Shown: positions 8,987 through 17,765 of the stretch, piece by piece
Numbering within the stretch: position 1 is the stretch's first letter
Layout: each line of letters opens with the position of its first letter
DNA from: Gammaproteobacteria bacterium
GTDB lineage: Bacteria > Pseudomonadota > Gammaproteobacteria > Pseudomonadales > Azotimanducaceae
Direction: 5' to 3'
DNA: 37,209 nucleotides
Assembly (NCBI GenBank): GCA_028821125.1
Contig: JAPPHD010000100.1
Location: forward strand, 1-37,209
The notes under the pieces: model-generated
Seen by the model: the letters and a program-made list of their open reading frames with translations, nothing else
What the model was told of the DNA's origin: nothing
The model's database searches: none
Program-made: the position numbers and the translations under genes

Positions 8987-10480
8987 TTGCAATCATCCGT
9001 TGTTCCCTACGCCCCGGCGTCCCGGCCGCCCGGGGCGGAAACTGACGGGATTGGTATCGGCGGGGCGATACCAGGGCATTTCGCCCGTCTGCTTGCGGTC
9101 GCTTCATTGGCAATCCTGCTGGCTGGGGAGCCATCGGCCCAGGAACGCTACACGGATCTCATGCACGGCATCGGCGACGCCAACTACGGCATCTTTGACC
9201 GCAACAACCCGTACGCCACCGAGGACATGCTGAACCATGTGCGGCGGGAGCGCTTCGAACTGCTGCTGCCCCGGGTGATGAAGGAGCACGGGGTGGACAT
9301 GTGGATCCACGTCATTCGTCCCTGGTCCTGGGGCGGGACGGACCCCATGCGCTACGAGTTCGGCACCAAGTCCGGTGTCCTGGTTTTCACCGATCTCGGC
9401 GAGCGGGTCGAACGGGTGGCATTCGAAGGCGAGGTGGCGGACCCCGGAGCCTACGATCTCGTGCGCGGCGAGAACCCGTTCGTCAGCCAGGAAAACTACG
9501 AGTTCATGGATCTCTTCGCCGAGCAGCCGGACTTCGAACTCGACACGGACATGGATTTGAGATTCCAAGGTCTCGGCGATTTCGTGGCCGAGCGCGACCC
9601 GTCGCGCATCGCCGTGAACTACGGCGAGACCCTGTCGCTGCCGGAAGGCTCGGAGACTTTCACCATGGCCCTGACGGACGGCATCTCCTACACCGACCAC
9701 GCCCAGCTCCGCAAGGCCCTGGGCGAAACGTACACCGGCCGCATGGTCTCCGCCGAATACATAATCCTCGATTACCTGTCCCGGCGGGTGATCGGCGAAG
9801 TCGCGCTCTATGGCACGTCCGGGGCGTTGCGCAGCGGCGGGCCGGATTTCGGGGCCATCGTGCCGGGGGTGACGACTCTCGACGAGATCGGCGCCGACTC
9901 CGCAATCGACCAGGACGGCAACCGGCGCCGGGGCGGCGACCATGTCATCCAGCGTGGCGATCTCGTCAGCGCCAATGCAGCCATGGCCTATGTGCTCAGG
10001 AAGGGCGAGGTCGGACTCCCCGCATACATGCGCCGCTACGACGAGGAGAACCGTGAGGTCCGCCGGATCCTGCGGGAGAACATAAGGACGGGCCTCACCG
10101 CGGGCGAGATGTGCGACGTTCTGGCGGCGAAGCTGGAGGAAGCGGGCTACATCTATACGGACTACCAGGAGTACAACAAGTACGTCGAGCACCCCGAGAA
10201 GACCCAGGTGCACCTGGACCTGCACGCCGAGGGCAAGGGCATACTGGCTCCGAGGATTTCCCCAATGGGGCCGAAGTGGCACTGGAACATGCAAGTCCCT
10301 CTTTTCAACACCTTTGCCGTCGAATACATGATCTACGTGCCGGTGCCGGAATGGTCCCGGGGCAACAACTTCACCGGACAGCAGTTGTACGGCGCCTTCC
10401 ACGACGGCGCGGTGGTCACGGGCCGCGGCATGGAGATCCCCTACCCCGACCGACGCATTGAAATTCAGGTGGTGCAATGA
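8987..10480 (+). CDS. Exported M24-like paralogue 4, metal-site loop deleted; start uncertain
   Basis: The reading frame is open from 8810, but the first part runs through the inverted-repeat element and is unlikely to be protein. No ATG lies between that element and the evident signal peptide (FARLLAVASLAILLAGEPSAQ, coded around 9078-9140). I place the start at TTG 8987 as the first start codon after the element; ATT at 9050 or GTG at 8843 are alternatives. The mature part has DNPYAT-type and RRERFELLLPRVMKEHGVDMWIH motifs, FVAERDPSRIAVNY, DGISYTDH and a C-terminal domain ending VPEWSRGNN...FHDGAVV. The strand pair carrying both Asp ligands is shortened (GDLVSANAAMAYVL), so both are absent; His (LHAEG, codon at 10223) remains and the last Glu is His. 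Closest local relative is 11715-13253. Its stop overlaps the next start by 4 nt. Confidence 0.75.
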   Translation: MQSSVVPYAPASRPPGAETDGIGIGGAIPGHFARLLAVASLAILLAGEPSAQERYTDLMHGIGDANYGIFDRNNPYATEDMLNHVRRERFELLLPRVMKEHGVDMWIHVIRPWSWGGTDPMRYEFGTKSGVLVFTDLGERVERVAFEGEVADPGAYDLVRGENPFVSQENYEFMDLFAEQPDFELDTDMDLRFQGLGDFVAERDPSRIAVNYGETLSLPEGSETFTMALTDGISYTDHAQLRKALGETYTGRMVSAEYIILDYLSRRVIGEVALYGTSGALRSGGPDFGAIVPGVTTLDEIGADSAIDQDGNRRRGGDHVIQRGDLVSANAAMAYVLRKGEVGLPAYMRRYDEENREVRRILRENIRTGLTAGEMCDVLAAKLEEAGYIYTDYQEYNKYVEHPEKTQVHLDLHAEGKGILAPRISPMGPKWHWNMQVPLFNTFAVEYMIYVPVPEWSRGNNFTGQQLYGAFHDGAVVTGRGMEIPYPDRRIEIQVVQ

Positions 10481-11715
10481 AACCGCGAGCCATCCCGAAC
10501 CTGTTCCTCGCCCTCCTGCTGGCGTGCCTTGCCGGCAACCTTGCCGCGCAGCACCGCGCACCGGACGCCGCTCCCGACCTGATGCAACTGATGCGCAGCG
10601 AAAAGCTGAACGTGATCCTGCCCCGGGCCATGCGGGCCAACGAAGTCGACATGTGGATTCACGCCATGGGGCCCGACGATCCGTTGGGATTCGAGCTGGG
10701 GCCCGGGCCGGGGGTCTGCATCTTCACGGACCCGGGCAGCGGGCGCATCGAGCGGGCGGTATTCGGCGGGCGCCGGGACGCGAAACTGTTCGACGTTGCC
10801 GGCGGCCCGGGTGACATCGCGGCCTACGTGGCTGAGCGCGACCCCGGGCGCATCGCCCTGAACCATTCCGACATTCCCGCATTCGACACGATTTCGGAAG
10901 CGGACCGCGAGAGCCTCGCCGAGACGCTGGGGCCGGAACTCGACGGCAGGACCGTATCCGCCGACCGCCTGATCGCCGACTTCCTGGCGGGCCGAACCAT
11001 GCCCGAGATCGCCCTGTACGGGCGGCTGATCATGGACAGTTCGAGGATCATGGAGGAACAGCTCGACAGCATCGTGCCGGGCGAAACGGCGCTACGGGAC
11101 CTTGCCGGAGAGGCGTTCATCGGCGCTCCGGACGCCACCGGCGAAAGCGACGGCGACCGCGTGATTCGGCGCGGGGACCTCGTCAGCGTATTCCATGGCT
11201 CGGCCATGATGGGCTTCTCCCAGCGAAATGCGCTCCACGCCTACGTGCTGCGCGAAAACGAGGCGGAAACGCCCCCGGAAGTACGCCGGCTCTGGGAACA
11301 GGCGCTCGAACTCCGCAACATCATGCGGCACAACGTCAAGGCGGGCCTGAGCGGCGCGGAGAACCTCGCAGCCCTTGCCGCCGCCATCGGGGAAGCGGGC
11401 TACATCCACATTGAAGAGAACCGGGTCGACACGGACGCCGACCCGGCCGCTACCCAGGTATTCATCGATTTCCATGCCCAGGGCCGCCGCATCTCGGCGC
11501 AGCATGCCCCCGGCATCTCCGCCTCCGGCTGGGGGCGCGACCTGGAGATTCCGCTCTATCACGCCTTCGCCTTCGAGTACGTGGTTCACATGCCGGTTCC
11601 GGCCTGGGGTCCGGGTGAACGTCTTTCCATCCGCCTGAGCGACGGCGCTGCCGTCACCGAACGGGGCGTGGAGTTTCCCGCGCCGCCGGCGCAGGGAATC
11701 AGGGCGATACGCTAG
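10477..11715 (+). CDS. Exported M24-like paralogue 5, degenerate metal site
   Basis: 412 residues, the shortest of the set. ATG 10477 overlaps the previous stop (ATGA) and has AGGTGG 5 nt upstream, which points to translational coupling. A signal peptide runs to about residue 25 (ACLAGNLAAQ). Motifs: KLNVILPRAMRANEVDMWIH, YVAERDPGRIALNH and the C-terminal VPAWGPGERLSIRLSDGAAV. The shared DGISHTDY element is changed to DTISEADR. The His (about 333, DFHAQG) and Glu (about 367, AFEYV) of the metal site remain; the first Asp position reads SVFHG, the second lies in SQRNALHAYVL without Asp, and the last Glu position reads Ser (RLSDGA). Conventional dinuclear-metal hydrolysis is unlikely. It resembles the paralogue at 122-1423 most closely. 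Confidence 0.83.
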   Translation: MKPRAIPNLFLALLLACLAGNLAAQHRAPDAAPDLMQLMRSEKLNVILPRAMRANEVDMWIHAMGPDDPLGFELGPGPGVCIFTDPGSGRIERAVFGGRRDAKLFDVAGGPGDIAAYVAERDPGRIALNHSDIPAFDTISEADRESLAETLGPELDGRTVSADRLIADFLAGRTMPEIALYGRLIMDSSRIMEEQLDSIVPGETALRDLAGEAFIGAPDATGESDGDRVIRRGDLVSVFHGSAMMGFSQRNALHAYVLRENEAETPPEVRRLWEQALELRNIMRHNVKAGLSGAENLAALAAAIGEAGYIHIEENRVDTDADPAATQVFIDFHAQGRRISAQHAPGISASGWGRDLEIPLYHAFAFEYVVHMPVPAWGPGERLSIRLSDGAAVTERGVEFPAPPAQGIRAIR

Positions 11716-13253
11716 TGTCCCGTGTTTTCGCTGCTATCGTCGACTGCAGTAGATTATTCGTGAACAGGGGCAGCCAGCTGCACGCAGCGAGCGCGAAAAC
11801 CGCCTCCTATAGCCGCTGCAGACTGCTGTGGCTGACGGGTCTCCTGTTCTGGTCGGGATGGGCCGCCGCCAGCGAGTACGAGGAAGCCATGCCCGGCATC
11901 AGCGACGCCTATTACGGCAGCTTCGACGCCGACAACCCGTACGCCACCACAGCCATGCTCGACCACATCCGCCGCGAGAAGTTCGACCTCGTCCTGCCCC
12001 GCATCATGCGCGCGCGCGGCGTCGACATGTGGATCCACGTGATCCGGCCCTGGACCTGGAGCGGCAACGAGGCCCGGCACCTGGAGGGCCTTGGCCTCAA
12101 CTACAGCAACATCGACAGCGTCGACCCCCTGCGTTACGAATTCGGCACCAACGCCGCCGTGCTGGTGTTCACCGACCGGGGCGGAGGCCGCATCGAGCGC
12201 GCGGTCTTTTCGGGCGAGGTCGAGGACGCCGGCGCCTACGACATCGTCCGGCCACAGTCGCCGTACATCAACCAGGAAAACTACGAGATCATGGATTTCG
12301 CGGCGCAGTATCCCGGCCGCGTGCCAGACACCGAGATCGGCTACCGGTTCATGGGGCTGCGCGAGTTCGTGGCCGAGCGGGACCCCGAACGGATCGCGCT
12401 GAACTATGCGGAGGAGCTGTCCCTGGCCGAGGGCTCCGAAACCTTCACCCTTTCCCTCACCGACGGCATCTCCTACGCGGACCACCTGCAGATCTCGAGG
12501 GAACTCGGGCCGGACCTGTCCGCCCGCCTGGTCTCCGCCGAGTACCTGATCCTCGATTACCTGAACACGAGCGTGCTGCCTGAAATCGTGCTCTTCGGCG
12601 GCACCGGCGAACCGCCCGAGATCCGCGACCTCGGCCCCGTCGTGCCCGGGCAGACGACGCTCGGCGACGTCAACGCCGGCTGGTTCAGCACCCGGGAAGC
12701 CGACCACGACGAAGAAGCCTTCGCCGACTTCCCGCTGCAGTTGGGCGACATGTTCCAGATCGGCCGCACCCCCTACTACCTGCTGCGGGAAGGCGAGACC
12801 GAACCGCCCGCCGAATACGTGCGCAGTTGGAACCACGTGGTCCGCGTGCGTGAGATCCTGGCCGAGAACATCGTGGCCGGCCGCACCGGCAGGGAGACCC
12901 TCGAACTGGTGATCGGCAAGCTCGAAGAAGCCGGCTACGCCTACATCGACCGGGACACCTTCGACCCGAGCCTGGACCCGGACAAGACCCAGGTCCACCT
13001 CGACCTCCACGCCGTGGGCAAGGGCATACTCGCACCGCGGGTCTCCCCCATGGGTTCCCGATGGCACGCCGACACGAACCTACCGCTACTGCAGACCCTC
13101 GGCGTCGAGTACATGGTCCATTCCCCGGTTCCCGAATACGGCGAAGGCAGGCACATCTACTACTGCAGCCTGCATGAGAAGGGCGTCGTCACCCGGGAGG
13201 GCCTGCAATTCGCCGCCCCTCCCACCCCAGGAATTCACAGCGTCCCGCCCTGA
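11715..13253 (+). CDS. Exported M24-like paralogue 6, metal-site loop deleted
   Basis: 512 residues from GTG 11715, whose first base is the last base of the previous stop codon. Another GTG at 11760 is possible, since the hydrophobic signal segment (LLWLTGLLFWSGWAAAS) begins only about 37 residues in. Motifs: SDAYYGSFDADNPYAT, KFDLVLPRIMRARGVDMWIH, FVAERDPERIALNY, DGISYADH and VPEYGEGRHIYYCSLHEKGVV. As in the paralogue ending at 10480, the segment with both Asp ligands is shortened (GDMFQIGRTPYYLL); His (LHAVG) and Glu (GVEYM) remain and the last Glu is His. The DNPYAT segment and an N-terminal insert after IRPW group these two as a recent duplicate pair that then diverged. It ends the + strand array; the next gene is convergent. 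Confidence 0.82.
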   Translation: MSRVFAAIVDCSRLFVNRGSQLHAASAKTASYSRCRLLWLTGLLFWSGWAAASEYEEAMPGISDAYYGSFDADNPYATTAMLDHIRREKFDLVLPRIMRARGVDMWIHVIRPWTWSGNEARHLEGLGLNYSNIDSVDPLRYEFGTNAAVLVFTDRGGGRIERAVFSGEVEDAGAYDIVRPQSPYINQENYEIMDFAAQYPGRVPDTEIGYRFMGLREFVAERDPERIALNYAEELSLAEGSETFTLSLTDGISYADHLQISRELGPDLSARLVSAEYLILDYLNTSVLPEIVLFGGTGEPPEIRDLGPVVPGQTTLGDVNAGWFSTREADHDEEAFADFPLQLGDMFQIGRTPYYLLREGETEPPAEYVRSWNHVVRVREILAENIVAGRTGRETLELVIGKLEEAGYAYIDRDTFDPSLDPDKTQVHLDLHAVGKGILAPRVSPMGSRWHADTNLPLLQTLGVEYMVHSPVPEYGEGRHIYYCSLHEKGVVTREGLQFAAPPTPGIHSVPP

Positions 13254-13344
13254 CACGCTCCGCGGCCTCGAATTCGATCAACGAATGACCCGCGCTTTCA
13301 AACGCGAACCCTTGTGGATTCGCGAGCCTTCAATCATCTCGTAG

Positions 13345-14343
13345 TCAGGGATTGATCAGAATCTTCCCGAACTGCCGGTCGCTTTCCGCATATCGGTGCG
13401 CCTCAACCACCTCGTCGAGCAAGAACCGGCTGTCGATGATCAGTCGCAGCCTGTCTTCATTCAGGCCGGAGGTGATGTACTCGACAGCCTTTGCCAATGC
13501 TGCCCGGTCGATTACAAAAGGGTCGTCCACGTTGTATCCGCGCAATGTGATGTGCTTGTTGATGAGAACGTCGGGGTCGAAGCTGCAGAACTCCGGGTAG
13601 GTGAGTACGCCATAGAGCAGCACTCTACCCTTCTGCGCTACGGCATCGAGGTGCCTGGCGACGAATGGGCCGCCGATCGGGTCGAAAATGAAGTCCGCGC
13701 CCCTGCCTGCCGTCAGTTCCAGCACGCGGGCCTCATAATCTTCGGTGCTCGTGTTGACGGTGAAATCGGCGCCGGCAGCCAGCAGCCGTTCGCACTTGTG
13801 GGCGGAGCGGGTCGTGGCAATGACCTGTGCGCCGGCCAGTTTGGCGAACTGGATGGCGGCGAGGCCGGTGGCGCCCGGGGCGGCTGCGATGACGATCACC
13901 TCGCCGGGCTGCAGCCTGCCCACATCGATAAGCGCGCCGTACGCCGTCAGGTAGTTGACCCAGATGGCGCCGGCTTCGGCGTCGGAGACGCTGTCCGGCG
14001 TCTTGACCAGCCAGTCTGCATTGGTAGTGAAGTATTCCGCGGTCCTCCCGTAGTCGTGCAGCTTTACAAACGATGAGCCAGGCAGGGTGCCGACCCTGTC
14101 TCCTGCCTTGAAAATAGAATCGCCCGCCCCTTCCACGACGACGCCAGCGGCCTCGTGCCCGATTCCGCATGGCGCCGCCGGCTGAACGGGGTAGATTCCC
14201 CGACGGCAGTCCAGGTCGGAGCGGTTCATGCCGATGGAGGTCGCCCTCACCAGCACTTCGCCAGGCTTGGGAACCGGGGTCCCGGTCTCGATCAGCTCGA
14301 TGACATCCGGATCACCGAACGACCGAATCCACGCCTTCTTCAT
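13345..14343 (-). CDS. MDR-superfamily NAD(P)H-dependent reductase (quinone oxidoreductase-like)
   Basis: About 332 residues from ATG 14343 (MKKAWIRSFGDPDVIEL). Medium-chain dehydrogenase/reductase fold: GroES-like N-terminal part with MNRSDLDCRRGIYP and GIGHEAAGVV, then a nucleotide-binding part with AAPGATGLAAIQFAKLAGAQVI (a split AxxGxxG motif) and DFIFDPIGGPFV. The Cys-rich structural zinc lobe and full catalytic zinc set of alcohol dehydrogenases are absent, so a zinc-free quinone or enoyl reductase is likelier. A second ATG 18 nt upstream (14361) is created by an 18-bp tandem duplication and would add MLQADA. It is the last gene of the - strand run that begins at 20830 and is convergent with the M24 array. 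Substrate not deducible. Confidence 0.85.
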   Translation of the reverse strand: MKKAWIRSFGDPDVIELIETGTPVPKPGEVLVRATSIGMNRSDLDCRRGIYPVQPAAPCGIGHEAAGVVVEGAGDSIFKAGDRVGTLPGSSFVKLHDYGRTAEYFTTNADWLVKTPDSVSDAEAGAIWVNYLTAYGALIDVGRLQPGEVIVIAAAPGATGLAAIQFAKLAGAQVIATTRSAHKCERLLAAGADFTVNTSTEDYEARVLELTAGRGADFIFDPIGGPFVARHLDAVAQKGRVLLYGVLTYPEFCSFDPDVLINKHITLRGYNVDDPFVIDRAALAKAVEYITSGLNEDRLRLIIDSRFLLDEVVEAHRYAESDRQFGKILINP

Positions 14344-14376
14344 GGCGTCTGCCTGTAGCATGGCGTCTGCCTGTAG
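14341..14376. repeat. 18-bp perfect tandem duplication spanning a start codon
   Basis: CATGGCGTCTGCCTGTAG occurs twice without a gap (14341-14358, 14359-14376). On the - strand each copy supplies the leader and an in-frame ATG for the MDR reductase, so the gene has two equivalent starts with identical upstream sequence. Because 18 is a multiple of three, the frame is kept and the longer product gains six residues. It looks like a recent replication-slippage event. Confidence 0.9.
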
Positions 14377-14413
14377 AGAGCCGGGTTCACCGCCCCAATC
14401 GCATCGGCATCCT

Positions 14414-15574
14414 TCAGGAATCGTCCCGCTTGATCGTACGCGCAGCCAGAGCGGTCAGCACGAGAACGATCAGGAAGATGATTCCATACAGGGAACCCAG
14501 CACGCCGTAACTTCCTGTCGTCTCCGCGAGCAGGCCGCTCAGGAACGGGGCGATGGCGCCCCCGATGAGCCCGATGCCCATGGCGGCGACGACCACCCGG
14601 CCCTTGGGGTCCATCGCCGCTGCCGTGCCATAGACGAAAGGCAGGGCGAAGGCATAGGCGAAGTTGTAGGAGATCTGCGAACCCATGTAGACCGTCTGCA
14701 CGGCCGTGTGCGTAATCATGTAGACGGTCGTGGACATCAGGCCCAGCCCGAAAATGAGTGGCAGGTACCTCCCGAAACGCATGCCGACGGCGGAGGCCAG
14801 CGCCGAGCCCAGGGGCACGGCGAACACTCCGACGCCCAGCACCAGCCCGACGGTCTTGATGTCGAGGCCGATGGAAACGGCGACGCGCTCCGTGAACGAC
14901 CAGATTCCCGCATCGCCCACCAGGAAAACGAACAACGCACCGATCATCACCATCTCCATGGGCTTCGGGAACCACTTCTCCTTGACACGGGTTTCGGGCG
15001 GCGCCTCGTCCCTGGGGAACAGGAAGAAAACCACCACAAGGTAAAACGTCGCGTTGAGCGCCTGGTAGGCGTAGGCGCCCGCATGGCCGCCCAGTTCGAT
15101 GAAATAGGGCATCACCGCGATGGTGAGTGCCTGAATGGGCGTGATGACGATGAACGACCAGGCATACACCTGTTCCGGTTCATCGTGGGATGCGACCATG
15201 GCATTGGCCGCGGCCATGGCGCAGCCGGCGCCCATGCCGGCAAAGACGCGGCAGGCGGCGATCATCGGCACCTGGTCGAAGAACGACGAGGCGATGTAGC
15301 CCAGTCCGGCGAGCGCGATTCCCCCGACGGCGAGCTTGCGCTTGTCGATGCGCTCGATATGCGCGGACAGCACGATGATGGTGAAGGCCAGGCACAACAG
15401 CTCGATGGTGCCCACCAACCCGGCCATCTTCTCGCTCAGGCCGATTTCCCCGGATACCAGCCCCTCGATCAGGTGCGGCATCAGGAAATAGGACATGTTC
15501 CCGACGCCCCACTGCGCGGAGGCCACGCCGAGCGCGAATTTCGCGAGTTGCCCGTAGTTTCTCGATTTACTCAT
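14414..15574 (-). CDS. MFS transporter
   Basis: About 386 residues from ATG 15574 (MSKSRNYGQL); a GTG at 15583 would add three. Around 12 hydrophobic segments, with the MFS loop 2-3 signature recognisable in SAHIERIDKRKLAVGG and a charged central loop (PRDEAPPETRVKEKW) between two six-helix halves. The length is normal for the superfamily. It is an inner-membrane secondary transporter; direction and substrate cannot be told. It lies in the same - strand run as two proline-racemase-family genes and a CocE-type hydrolase, so an amino acid, peptide or ester-derived acid is a reasonable guess. The gap to the CocE-like gene upstream is about 120 nt and holds nothing recognisable. Confidence 0.88.
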   Translation of the reverse strand: MSKSRNYGQLAKFALGVASAQWGVGNMSYFLMPHLIEGLVSGEIGLSEKMAGLVGTIELLCLAFTIIVLSAHIERIDKRKLAVGGIALAGLGYIASSFFDQVPMIAACRVFAGMGAGCAMAAANAMVASHDEPEQVYAWSFIVITPIQALTIAVMPYFIELGGHAGAYAYQALNATFYLVVVFFLFPRDEAPPETRVKEKWFPKPMEMVMIGALFVFLVGDAGIWSFTERVAVSIGLDIKTVGLVLGVGVFAVPLGSALASAVGMRFGRYLPLIFGLGLMSTTVYMITHTAVQTVYMGSQISYNFAYAFALPFVYGTAAAMDPKGRVVVAAMGIGLIGGAIAPFLSGLLAETTGSYGVLGSLYGIIFLIVLVLTALAARTIKRDDS

Positions 15575-15697
15575 GTTCGTCACTCATCGGGCAATTTTAT
15601 GGTACGGGCGGCAAAGGCCCTGCGGCCCTTGGGGTTCATCGCCTCCGCCGCGCCCGGCCACCTCGAAAAAATCACGTTTCACCCCCCCAGGAACGCT

Positions 15698-17593
15698 TCA
15701 GTCGCCGCCCGGAATCACCGGCAGGATCAGGTGTGACGGATGCTCGGCCGAGTGATGGACGCTGTTCTCGGCGATCACCCATTCCACTTCGTCATAGTTG
15801 TTGCCCCCGGTGTTCAGGTTGCGCTCGTAGAGCGGGAAGTCGCTGCTCGATACCTGCAGCCGTATCCGGTGCCCCGGGGCGAAATAGTTGCTGGTCGCAT
15901 CGAGGTCGATGCGCAACTCGTAGACCCCGTCCGGCTCCATCCACACTTTCCTGGTGAATCCCTCCCGGTAGCGGGCGCGCAGTACCGAACCCTGGACGTT
16001 GTAGGCGGTGCCGTCCGGGTAGACATCCACGAGCTTGACGGTGAAATCCGTATCCTTCGCCGACGAAGACACGTAAAGTACCGCGGTGATCGGCCCCGTC
16101 AGCTCAATGCCTGTCTCGAGGGGCGGCGTGGAATAGACCAGCACATCGCCGCGAACTTCCACCCGGCCCTGATCGACCGCGCCCGCCTTGGTGCCCCAGT
16201 CCGTGCCGCGCGGGCCGCCCGTGGACGGCACCGGATTTGCCGGGTCGTAGACGAAGGAGTCCACGGGTTCATCGCCGGGCGGTTCCGTCGACAGCCGGCC
16301 GTCGCCGTATCGGCTGTTGGCATTGCCGCCGCTGCGCAGGTAATAGTTCGTGTATTCCACTTCGGGTAGCGGCCAGACTTCCGCGGAACGCCACTCGTTG
16401 CGCCCCATGGTGTAGTAGCGGACCTTGGGCCCGTCCACTACCCCGTTGTCGATGCCCTTGAGCCAGTAGTCGAACCAGGCCAGGTAGATGCCGTAGTAGT
16501 CCAGGCGCGCATCGCCGATGTCGCGGTCGCCGACCAGGGTTCTTGCCGTGGCCTCCTCGTAACGGCAGTGGGTTGACGGCGCCAGGATCAGGAACTGGCC
16601 GTTCGCCGCGGCATCGGTGGTCGCGTTCTCGCGGAAATAGTTGAATTCGAAGATGCTCTCGTCAACGCTGATGTCGTACCAGGAACTCACGTGCAGCGCC
16701 GGCACCGAGATCGTCTCCGTGCCGTCGTAGTACCCCATGGTGTCGTGCCACCAGGGGTCGCCGAAATCACGCGTGACCAGTTCCAGGAAGTCGTTCGGCA
16801 GCGCCCCAGCCTTGTTCATGATATCCACCAGAGGAAGGGTCCAGACGAGCTTCTCCCAGTCGGGTTCGGCCAGCTTCGACGGGGTCGGATCGTAAAACTC
16901 CCTGATCCTGGCAAGTTCGTCCTCCGGAATGCCTGCCGGTGGTTTGAACGAGTACTTCACGCCGGTCTCGAAATACCAGGGCAGCGACGCCGCGAAGTCG
17001 AGCACCCCGCCCTTGAAACCGGACCAGTACCGGTAGCGGCCGTTGGCGGCGCCGATCATGGGGCCGTTGCGCGGGATCATGGTGGTGAGGTTCGGGTGCT
17101 TCAGCGGGGCCGTCGCCGCCTGCACTTCCGCGGGATAGGAGCAGCCGTGCATGCCCACCTTGCCGTTGGACCAGGGTTGCGCGGCGATCCACCCCACCGT
17201 GTCGTAGCCGTCCTCCGCCTCCTTGCCGGCGGGCGGCGAGAAGATGCCCTCGGATTCGAACTTGCCGCGGCTGTCCTGGGCGACGACGACGAAGCCGTGC
17301 GAGGCGAACATGTGCGCATCGCCGTCGGCTTCGTCCCTGAGCCGGTTCTTGTTGTAGGGGGTGCGGATCAGCACCGTGGGCAGTTTCCCGCCCTCCACGT
17401 CGGGAAAGTAGATGTCGGCCGCAAGGCGCACGCCGTCCCGCATCGGCACCATGCGGCTTTTTTCCAGCCGGAAGCCGTATTCCCCATCCGGCCGGGCGAT
17501 GGGCCCGGAATCCGATGCCTGGATGCCGCAACCGGCCATCAGCAAGCCGGCAAGGCCAAGGGGAAAGGCGCGTATCCATGAGAGCCTGAGCAT
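15698..17593 (-). CDS. CocE/NonD-family (X-Pro dipeptidyl-peptidase-type) lipoprotein hydrolase
   Basis: About 631 residues. CAGGAGA sits 7 nt before ATG 17593. The signal ends in lipobox MAGC (Cys22), so the enzyme should be lipid-anchored outside the cytoplasm. The alpha/beta-hydrolase part carries MVPMRDGVRLAADIYFP, RTPYNKNR, AQDSRGKFESEG and the nucleophile elbow GCSYPAE (Ser152). VSSWYDI and APSTHCRYEE supply the likely acid and base. The C-terminal half is the jelly-roll domain of X-Pro dipeptidyl-peptidases and cocaine esterase (GHRIRLQVSSSDFPLYERN). Members cleave either Xaa-Pro dipeptides or esters and acyl groups; sequence alone does not separate them. The elbow GxSYPxE differs from the common GxSYxG. 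Neighbouring proline-racemase-like genes favour a peptide role. Confidence 0.88.
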   Translation of the reverse strand: MLRLSWIRAFPLGLAGLLMAGCGIQASDSGPIARPDGEYGFRLEKSRMVPMRDGVRLAADIYFPDVEGGKLPTVLIRTPYNKNRLRDEADGDAHMFASHGFVVVAQDSRGKFESEGIFSPPAGKEAEDGYDTVGWIAAQPWSNGKVGMHGCSYPAEVQAATAPLKHPNLTTMIPRNGPMIGAANGRYRYWSGFKGGVLDFAASLPWYFETGVKYSFKPPAGIPEDELARIREFYDPTPSKLAEPDWEKLVWTLPLVDIMNKAGALPNDFLELVTRDFGDPWWHDTMGYYDGTETISVPALHVSSWYDISVDESIFEFNYFRENATTDAAANGQFLILAPSTHCRYEEATARTLVGDRDIGDARLDYYGIYLAWFDYWLKGIDNGVVDGPKVRYYTMGRNEWRSAEVWPLPEVEYTNYYLRSGGNANSRYGDGRLSTEPPGDEPVDSFVYDPANPVPSTGGPRGTDWGTKAGAVDQGRVEVRGDVLVYSTPPLETGIELTGPITAVLYVSSSAKDTDFTVKLVDVYPDGTAYNVQGSVLRARYREGFTRKVWMEPDGVYELRIDLDATSNYFAPGHRIRLQVSSSDFPLYERNLNTGGNNYDEVEWVIAENSVHHSAEHPSHLILPVIPGGD

Positions 17594-17765
17594 GGGTTTC
17601 TCCTGAATCCGTTCATTGAGGGCGTCTTTTCGGCCAGTTGTACGATGGAAATCCGGCAACCCGGGCCCTGATCAGGTTCGACGACGCCCAAATCGCCGAA
17701 CCCAGCCCACCGGGGGCGGCCTGGAGTTGTTGCGGTTTTTTCATCGCCAGCCCGGGCCATCTCGT

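Noticed and set aside
13254-13344. Possible bidirectional terminator between the convergent genes
   Set aside because: Only a 4-bp CGCG stem and no U-run could be found.
13396-14076. Open frame on the + strand opposite the MDR reductase
   Set aside because: Antisense to a well-supported gene, with no motifs.
17667-17676. CCTGATCAGG perfect palindrome upstream of the CocE-like gene
   Set aside because: A single 10-bp palindrome with no second copy or promoter context; could be chance.
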